From assembly GCA_934141475.1 (NCBI GenBank), contig CAKPCG010000042.1, positions 1 through 9,356 on the forward strand: a stretch of DNA of 9,356 nucleotides. The letters run 5' to 3'. Below are positions 6,231 through 9,356 of this stretch, piece by piece; within the stretch, counting starts at the first letter, position 1; each line of letters begins with the position of its first letter. The notes beneath the pieces were generated by a model. It was not told where the DNA came from. It ran no database searches and saw only the letters and a list, made by a program, of their open reading frames with translations. The stretch comes from an uncultured Clostridia bacterium. Its GTDB lineage: Bacteria; Bacillota; Clostridia; TANB77; CAG-508. Made by a program: the position numbers and the translations under genes.

Positions 6231-6725
6231 TTACTCAATAATATGAATTACACATAATTTTATATTAATAATGTAAAAATACTGATTTTAATAGACTACA
6301 AGAAAATTACAAAAAAGTGCCAAAAAAGCAACGCACGAGAATCGATTTTAAGCCGTTTTTATTTTTAAGGCATATAGTTTGTTGTCTATAAAATAGGCTG
6401 AATACGGTGATATAAAGGTTTTGCAAATTTTGATAAAAAAATAAAAGAATTATATAGAAAAAATTTAGATATAAATAAAAAGTTATAACTATAAGTATTA
6501 ACACATTAGAATTTGATTTAAGACAATTTATTAAAGAAATAATATAAGTTATTAAATAATAAGATATAAAGTGTAAGAACAGCTAGATATAGTAATAGAT
6601 AGAAGGACACCTAGAATGGCAGTCCATATATTTTACCCCTATGCCTTTTTGCACAAAACTTTCATTTTGTGCAATGTTTTATTATTCAAGGAAGGCTCTA
6701 TTTCAGCCTCTCTCTCCTATTTTTT
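6231..6725. other. Gene-free convergent region with decayed sequence
   Basis: No convincing coding frame on either strand. Most is extremely AT-rich. A patch at about 6317-6420 is clearly richer in G and C (for example AGTGCC, AACGCACGAG, AAGCCG, GGCTGAATACGG) and reads in short open stretches broken by stops, as expected of a decayed foreign gene; its family could not be recognised. The only strong structure is the hairpin at 6649-6674. The plus-strand and minus-strand gene sets converge here. Confidence 0.6.
6649..6686 (+). terminator. Hairpin in the convergent region
   Basis: TTGCACAAAA (6649-6658) and TTTTGTGCAA (6665-6674) form a perfect 10-bp stem with a 6-nt loop, followed on the plus strand by TGTTTTATTATT. 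On the minus strand it is followed by A-rich sequence, so it would act for plus-strand transcripts, perhaps for the unit ending at 6230 before its truncation. Confidence 0.45.
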
Positions 6726-7166
6726 TTACTTAAATTTTACCTTTTCATTTTTCATAAAATAAAAATATATTGTTTGTTGCAATACACATGTAGCTGCCTT
6801 TTCATTAAATTTTATCCTGTATCCACCTTCCAACATATTTTTTATCTTCTGTTTATACGTTTTAGTTAAATAACTAATTTGAAAACCTCCTTGGACTGCA
6901 TACAATATTGCTAAAAGTGTTTTATCGTTATAATCACTTAAACTGTATATATAACTATTAACATATATATTTGGAAATTTATCTCCAAAATGAAAAAATA
7001 CTATATTTCCAATCGGATAGTCTTCATATGTTCTTGAAACTTCTACCCTTGTTAATTCTCCTAATATATTTAAATTACTTTCTATTTTTTTATTATACAC
7101 TTTGAATCTTTTTTTCATCTTCTTGTATAATTTCACATAAATCATCGAAAATCGATTCTTGTTCAT
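6726..7166 (-). CDS. Unrecognised ORF, start uncertain, possibly a gene remnant
   Basis: Up to 146 residues. From about residue 30 onward the composition looks like real protein (GELTRVEVSRTYEDYPIGN, then FFHFGDKFPNIYVNSY, then a hydrophobic NDKTLLAILYAVQGG). No family or motif was recognised. No signal peptide or clear membrane helix is visible. The first 25 residues are basic and overlap, in another frame, the sortase-like ORF 7093-7260, whose frame there looks more protein-like. The true start is therefore probably later, for example the ATG at 7118, but no good ribosome-binding site precedes either ATG. It may be the C-terminal piece of a longer gene joined at a deletion point. The C-terminus is basic (FYFMKNEKVKFK). 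Confidence 0.45.
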   Translation of the reverse strand: MNKNRFSMIYVKLYKKMKKRFKVYNKKIESNLNILGELTRVEVSRTYEDYPIGNIVFFHFGDKFPNIYVNSYIYSLSDYNDKTLLAILYAVQGGFQISYLTKTYKQKIKNMLEGGYRIKFNEKAATCVLQQTIYFYFMKNEKVKFK

Positions 7167-7260
7167 TTTCTTCTTTTAATTGTTTATATATAAAATAACT
7201 GCTAATAACTATTAAAGATATTAGCAGTATAGCATTAATTATTAATATTATTTTTTTCAT
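7093..7260 (-). pseudogene. N-terminal remnant resembling a class B sortase
   Basis: A 55-codon frame with a good ribosome-binding site (GGGAG about 10-12 nt upstream of ATG 7260). It encodes a membrane anchor (about residues 3-25), then KQLKEENEQESIFDDLCEII, an acidic helix of the kind that follows the anchor in clostridial class B sortases. It stops there: the catalytic domain with its His, Cys and Arg is absent. The ATG overlaps the stop of the preceding frame (TAATG, 7258-7262), as in a translationally coupled operon. Identification as a sortase is tentative because only the least conserved part remains; another small anchored protein is possible. Confidence 0.4.
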
Positions 7261-7325
7261 TATTGATCTTCTCCCATTTTAATTATAGTTAATTTATGTA
7301 GTTCTTTAATTTTAGTATTAGGCAT
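7260..7325 (-). pseudogene. C-terminal tail of an unrecognised gene coupled to the sortase-like start
   Basis: This frame reads MPNTKIKELHKLTIIKMGED then Q and stop, and is open a little further upstream into the terminator at 7338-7370. The TAA overlaps the ATG of the next frame by one base. It looks like the last 20-30 residues of a gene that formed an operon with the sortase-like gene and lost the rest. It could also be a chance short ORF. Confidence 0.3.
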
Positions 7326-7336
7326 AAAATTCTTCT

Positions 7337-7370
7337 GTAAAAAATAAAAAAAGAAGTCAATTTTGACTTC
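7337..7370 (-). terminator. Intrinsic terminator after the AbiEii remnant
   Basis: On the minus strand GAAGTCAA-AA-TTGACTTC (positions 7370 to 7353) forms a hairpin whose right arm is followed by TTTTTTTATTTTTT. It begins 9 bp after the stop of the AbiEii remnant at 7380, on the same strand. Confidence 0.85.
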
Positions 7371-7379
7371 AAGCATTTA

Positions 7380-7822
7380 TTATTTAAAATATATGTCTTT
7401 AATTTTTTTTATACTTTCAATTAGTTGTAAATAATCTATTTCTTTTGCATACTCATGATTTTTTTTATAAATTTCCCATTGTTTTATCAAATCTTTGTCT
7501 ATACCAATACTATCTATTACTTCTTCAACAACTTTTTTATTATCAATAATTTCAAAAGAATTTCTATGTTGAGATGTTTCTTTTATTGCTTCCTTCAAAA
7601 TTTTATTACTAATATTATTCTTATCTAAATGTATAAGCATATATCAATTGCTCTAGTTTCTAATAACAGATTATATTTATAATTTATCTCCTTGTATGTA
7701 ATCTTATCTCCAGTTGTAACATCTATCTTTAAATCAGTTGGCATATTATCAAAAATTGAACTAATATGAACTCTTAATCCACCATAATCATCATCTTCTC
7801 TTTTATTTTCTATGTTTATCAA
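7380..7822 (-). pseudogene. Broken AbiEii/AbiGii-type nucleotidyltransferase toxin gene
   Basis: Two frames carry consecutive parts of one protein. The first (7822 to 7625) includes REDDDYGGLRVHISSIFD and LKIDVTTGD, the signature of AbiEii-type toxins, where the Asp is an acidic active-site or metal-associated residue, and ends soon after LLLETRAID. The second (7640 to 7380) resumes with ILKEAIKETSQHRNSFEI and runs to a normal C-terminus. AbiEii is the toxin of type IV toxin-antitoxin and abortive-infection systems. The N-terminal catalytic part (G-S...D-x-D) is missing, and about 40 residues are missing between the two frames at 7637-7645. No AbiEi antitoxin gene is present. The protein cannot be active. 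The N-terminal end abuts the macro-domain fragment at 7803-7967. Confidence 0.8.
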
Positions 7823-7967
7823 TTAGAAAATCTTCTGAAATAGGTTTTGCTTGTCTTATATTTACTAATGCTCTATATAATGATTTTTTATCTATATTGG
7901 AATAATCAAAGTCTGTTCTTTCAGATTCCTTTAGTAAATAATCTATTAAATAATCTAACTTTTCCAT
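7803..7967 (-). pseudogene. N-terminal fragment of a macro-domain protein-ADP-ribose hydrolase
   Basis: A 54-codon frame with AAGGAG just upstream of its ATG. It encodes MEKLDYLIDYLLKESERTDF and then LYRALVNIRQAKPISEDFL. This is the helical N-terminal extension found before the macro domain of bacterial protein-ADP-ribose hydrolases of the SirTM-linked type (compare LWRALINQRP..LS.DYL in the streptococcal protein). After SEDFL it runs into AbiEii-derived DNA in the wrong frame and stops at 7803. The whole ADP-ribose-binding macro domain is lost. Promoter and neighbours are gone; no SirTM or lipoyl-carrier gene is present. Confidence 0.7.
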
Positions 7968-7968
7968 A

Positions 7969-8030
7969 TTACTCCTTGTTTTTTATTTTTTCTGCAACTC
8001 TATCAATCTTATACTTTATTTTTATTAAAT
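7969..8030 (-). pseudogene. C-terminal tail of an unrecognised gene before the macro fragment
   Basis: The minus-strand frame ending at TAA 7971-7969 reads YLIKIKYKIDRVAEKIKNKE, and its stop is directly followed by the ATG of the macro-domain fragment. This is the spacing of an old operon junction. Upstream the frame runs into the terminator hairpin of the HxlR gene, so the body of the gene is missing. Family not recognised. Confidence 0.3.
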
Positions 8031-8055
8031 AAGACTGATATTTAATACCAGCCTT
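8031..8055 (-). terminator. Hairpin after the HxlR gene
   Basis: On the minus strand AAGGCTGGTA (8055-8046) pairs with TATCAGTCTT (8040-8031) over 10 bp with two G-U pairs and a 5-nt loop. The G-U pairs form only in minus-strand RNA, matching the HxlR gene that ends at 8073. The tail ATTTAATAAAA is a weak U-tract. Confidence 0.55.
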
Positions 8056-8072
8056 ACAATAATTATTTAGTT

Positions 8073-8384
8073 TTAGTCTTTATATTTATTTCCATATTCT
8101 TTCATTAAATCAATTATTGGCTTTAATTCCTTTCCTTTTGGACTTAATGAATATTCTACCTTTGGAGGAACTACAGCATAAGTTTTTCTTATTACAATAC
8201 CATCATTTTCAAGTTCTCGTAAATTTTCTGTTAATACTTTTGCTGAAATTCCTACAATGGATTTATTTAATTCATTAAATCTTTTTGTTCCCTCTATTAA
8301 ATCTCTTAATATTAAACATTTCCATTTATTTGATAATATTGATGCAGTATATTCTACTGGACAATTTGTATAAACTTTTGCCAT
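8073..8384 (-). CDS. HxlR-family winged-helix transcriptional regulator
   Basis: A 103-residue cytoplasmic DNA-binding protein of the full usual HxlR length. It shows the family pattern throughout: NCPVEYTASILSNKWKCLIL (7-26), then the recognition region RFNELNKSIVGISAKVLTENLRELENDGIV, and the wing VPPKVEYSLSPKGKELKPII. Cys8 sits at the position of the redox-sensing N-terminal Cys of YodB-type members, so a response to electrophiles or oxidants is possible. It is the second gene of an operon, 18 bp after the MBL-fold gene, with GGGAG in between as ribosome-binding site. It is the obvious candidate to bind the palindromes at 9246-9258 and 9279-9292 and so control the operon and itself. Confidence 0.93.
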   Translation of the reverse strand: MAKVYTNCPVEYTASILSNKWKCLILRDLIEGTKRFNELNKSIVGISAKVLTENLRELENDGIVIRKTYAVVPPKVEYSLSPKGKELKPIIDLMKEYGNKYKD

Positions 8385-8402
8385 ATTTCCAACTCCCTTT
8401 CT

Positions 8403-9194
8403 TTAAGCAAAGAAATATCCTGTTGTCATGTCTAAATAATTTAACCCACTATAATTGGGATATTTTGCTTTAACTTTTTCTTTAAATTCATCTCCATTTG
8501 AAGATTCTTTGGCTATATTTTTTAATTCTTCTAAATAATCAATTTTTGTTTTTACATCGTTAATAGTTTCAGGTAAATAGTGGCTTGATAATACTAATGT
8601 ATAATTCTTTTCAATGTATCCTTTTAATTGTTCGATTATAGTATTTGCATGACCTTCTCCTGCAACTATTGAATGACAATCATGTCCTAACATGTGTGTA
8701 TATACACTATTTATTTGTGGTAATTCTATTTCTATATTTTCATTGTGATATATGATATTCAATTCAAAACCACCTATATTATATGATTTTTCAGTTAATA
8801 TTTCAGTAATAGTAGGTAATTTTTCATCAAAATCTGCTCCAAAACTTGGTATAAATCCATCATTTAAATGTCTGATTGTTCCAGATGTCATACTATTTAT
8901 AGTTCCTTGACTTGCATAATTTTTTACATCATTAAATAATGATACTCCTCCATTTGGGTGATCTGAAAATACTTTTCCTATTATGTTTTTGTTTAATCCT
9001 TTAACATATTTTTCAAATTCTTCTGCATTTGAATGGAATGGTGGTAATTCAATTATTAAAACATTTTCTGCATTTTCCAATATGAAGCATACATCATTCA
9101 TTAAATCATTAGTTTGATATGCGTGTAATTTTATACCTCCAAAATCATATATTTCAACAAATCCTTTTGATAAATCAATTTTTTCTTTGTTCAT
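8403..9194 (-). CDS. Metallo-beta-lactamase-fold protein with a reduced metal site
   Basis: A 263-residue soluble cytoplasmic protein of the MBL-fold hydrolase superfamily. The strand-rich N-terminus (FGGIKLHAYQTND..CFILENAENVLIIELPPF) is followed by VFSDHPNGG (75-83), the place where active enzymes have HxHxDH; only the Asp-His pair (78-79) remains. GHDCHSIVAGEGH (170-182) and SSHYLP (203-208) occupy the later metal-ligand positions, and the C-terminal KTKIDYLEELKNI helix is typical of the fold. The metal site may therefore bind one ion or none. Substrate unknown. AGGAGGT (9201-9207) precedes the ATG. It is first in the operon with the HxlR regulator, which suggests induction by a chemical signal and a detoxifying role, by analogy with HxlR-controlled genes elsewhere. 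Confidence 0.85.
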   Translation of the reverse strand: MNKEKIDLSKGFVEIYDFGGIKLHAYQTNDLMNDVCFILENAENVLIIELPPFHSNAEEFEKYVKGLNKNIIGKVFSDHPNGGVSLFNDVKNYASQGTINSMTSGTIRHLNDGFIPSFGADFDEKLPTITEILTEKSYNIGGFELNIIYHNENIEIELPQINSVYTHMLGHDCHSIVAGEGHANTIIEQLKGYIEKNYTLVLSSHYLPETINDVKTKIDYLEELKNIAKESSNGDEFKEKVKAKYPNYSGLNYLDMTTGYFFA

Positions 9195-9226
9195 TTTAAT
9201 ACCTCCTAAATTTTTATTATACTTGC

Positions 9227-9255
9227 ATTATAGCAGGGTATTTTATACTTGGGAA
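9227..9255 (-). promoter_or_regulatory. Promoter of the MBL-HxlR operon
   Basis: On the minus strand the -10 is TATAAT (9232-9227) and the -35 is TTCCCA (9255-9250), 17 bp apart. The -35 lies in the centre of a perfect palindrome (9246-9258), so a protein bound there would block RNA polymerase. A weaker upstream alternative on the same strand is TTGACT (9340-9335) with TAAAAT (9316-9311). Confidence 0.7.
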
Positions 9256-9258
9256 GTA
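9246..9258. promoter_or_regulatory. Palindrome over the -35, probable HxlR operator 1
   Basis: TACTTGGGAAGTA is a perfect inverted repeat (TACTT-N3-AAGTA). YodB, an HxlR-family repressor, recognises inverted TACT...AGTA half-sites, and the same half-sites occur here over the -35 of an operon that encodes an HxlR protein. Binding is inferred. Confidence 0.6.
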
Positions 9259-9278
9259 CGCACTTTTTTGTAATATAG

Positions 9279-9292
9279 TTACTTAAAAGTAA
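9279..9292. promoter_or_regulatory. Second palindrome upstream, probable HxlR operator 2
   Basis: TTACTTAAAAGTAA is a perfect 14-bp palindrome with the same TACT/AGTA half-sites as operator 1. Its centre is about 33-34 bp, close to three helical turns, from the centre of operator 1, so proteins on both would lie on the same DNA face. It could also serve a divergent gene beyond the right edge: TTGCAA (9320-9325) and TATAAA (9344-9349), spacer 18, form a possible plus-strand promoter. Confidence 0.5.
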
Positions 9293-9356
9293 GTTTTATT
9301 GATTCTAGTGATTTTAAAGTTGCAAAAAAATTTCAGTCAAAACTATAAATTACTAT

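Noticed and set aside
6307..6504. 65-codon minus-strand frame in the gene-free region
   Set aside because: Composition is that of AT-rich non-coding DNA, with no ribosome-binding site and no recognisable motif.
6686..6725. Weak stem AGGCT/AGCCT before a T-run, considered as a terminator for either strand
   Set aside because: Only about five pairs with an imperfect extension; the T-run is on the wrong side for the minus-strand gene.
6669..6869. 66-codon plus-strand hydrophobic frame
   Set aside because: Overlaps the more protein-like minus-strand ORF and has no ribosome-binding site; read as a shadow.
7847..8032. 61-codon plus-strand hydrophobic frame
   Set aside because: It is the complement of the macro-domain fragment and the neighbouring gene tail.
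9320..9349. Plus-strand TTGCAA/TATAAA promoter at the right edge
   Set aside because: Reasonable boxes but 18-bp spacing in AT-rich sequence and no gene visible before the window ends; mentioned only with operator 2.

Overview
The window is very AT-rich, with strong Shine-Dalgarno sites (AGGAGG-type), short intergenic gaps and extended -10 promoters. Its gene families (XRE regulators, HxlR/MBL pair, AbiEii, class B sortase-like N-terminus, BilS-like flavodoxin) are typical of low-GC Bacillota, most likely a clostridial gut or host-associated bacterium. This assignment rests on composition and family recognition only. No tRNA, rRNA, CRISPR array or intact insertion sequence was found.

Layout. 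Positions 1-183 hold the end of an upstream gene, a hairpin and a strong promoter. Positions 184-1210 are a two-gene plus-strand unit: a small membrane-anchored protein and a BilS-like flavodoxin. Positions 1211-1483 are a non-coding or small-ORF stretch with a perfect 12-bp inverted repeat and a second strong promoter. Positions 1484-2628 are a visibly more GC-rich, terminator-bounded block: a membrane-anchored tubby/LURP-one-like protein and an XRE-type regulator. Positions 2638-3127 are a second, free-standing XRE regulator with a palindrome in front and a good terminator behind. Positions 3197-6230 are a plus-strand unit in the order MFS transporter, HAD/NT5C-like nucleotidase, second MFS transporter; the second transporter stops abruptly before its last two helices.

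Positions 6231-6725 carry no gene and separate the plus-strand genes from a convergent minus-strand half. Positions 6726-8030 (minus strand) are a graveyard: one unrecognised ORF, a sortase-like N-terminus coupled to the tail of another gene, an AbiEii toxin gene missing its N-terminus and an internal piece, and the first 50 residues of a macro-domain ADP-ribosyl hydrolase. Positions 8073-9194 are an intact minus-strand operon, a metallo-beta-lactamase-fold protein followed by an HxlR regulator. Its promoter sits inside a perfect palindrome, with a second palindrome about three helical turns away.

How it fits together. The two best candidates for uncharacterised functional units are the MFS-nucleotidase-MFS cluster and the MBL-HxlR operon with paired TACT/AGTA operators, which resembles the thiol-based electrophile-sensing circuits known for YodB/HypR-type HxlR proteins. 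The region between them looks like a deletion-prone accessory site that once carried phage-defence and mobile-element genes.
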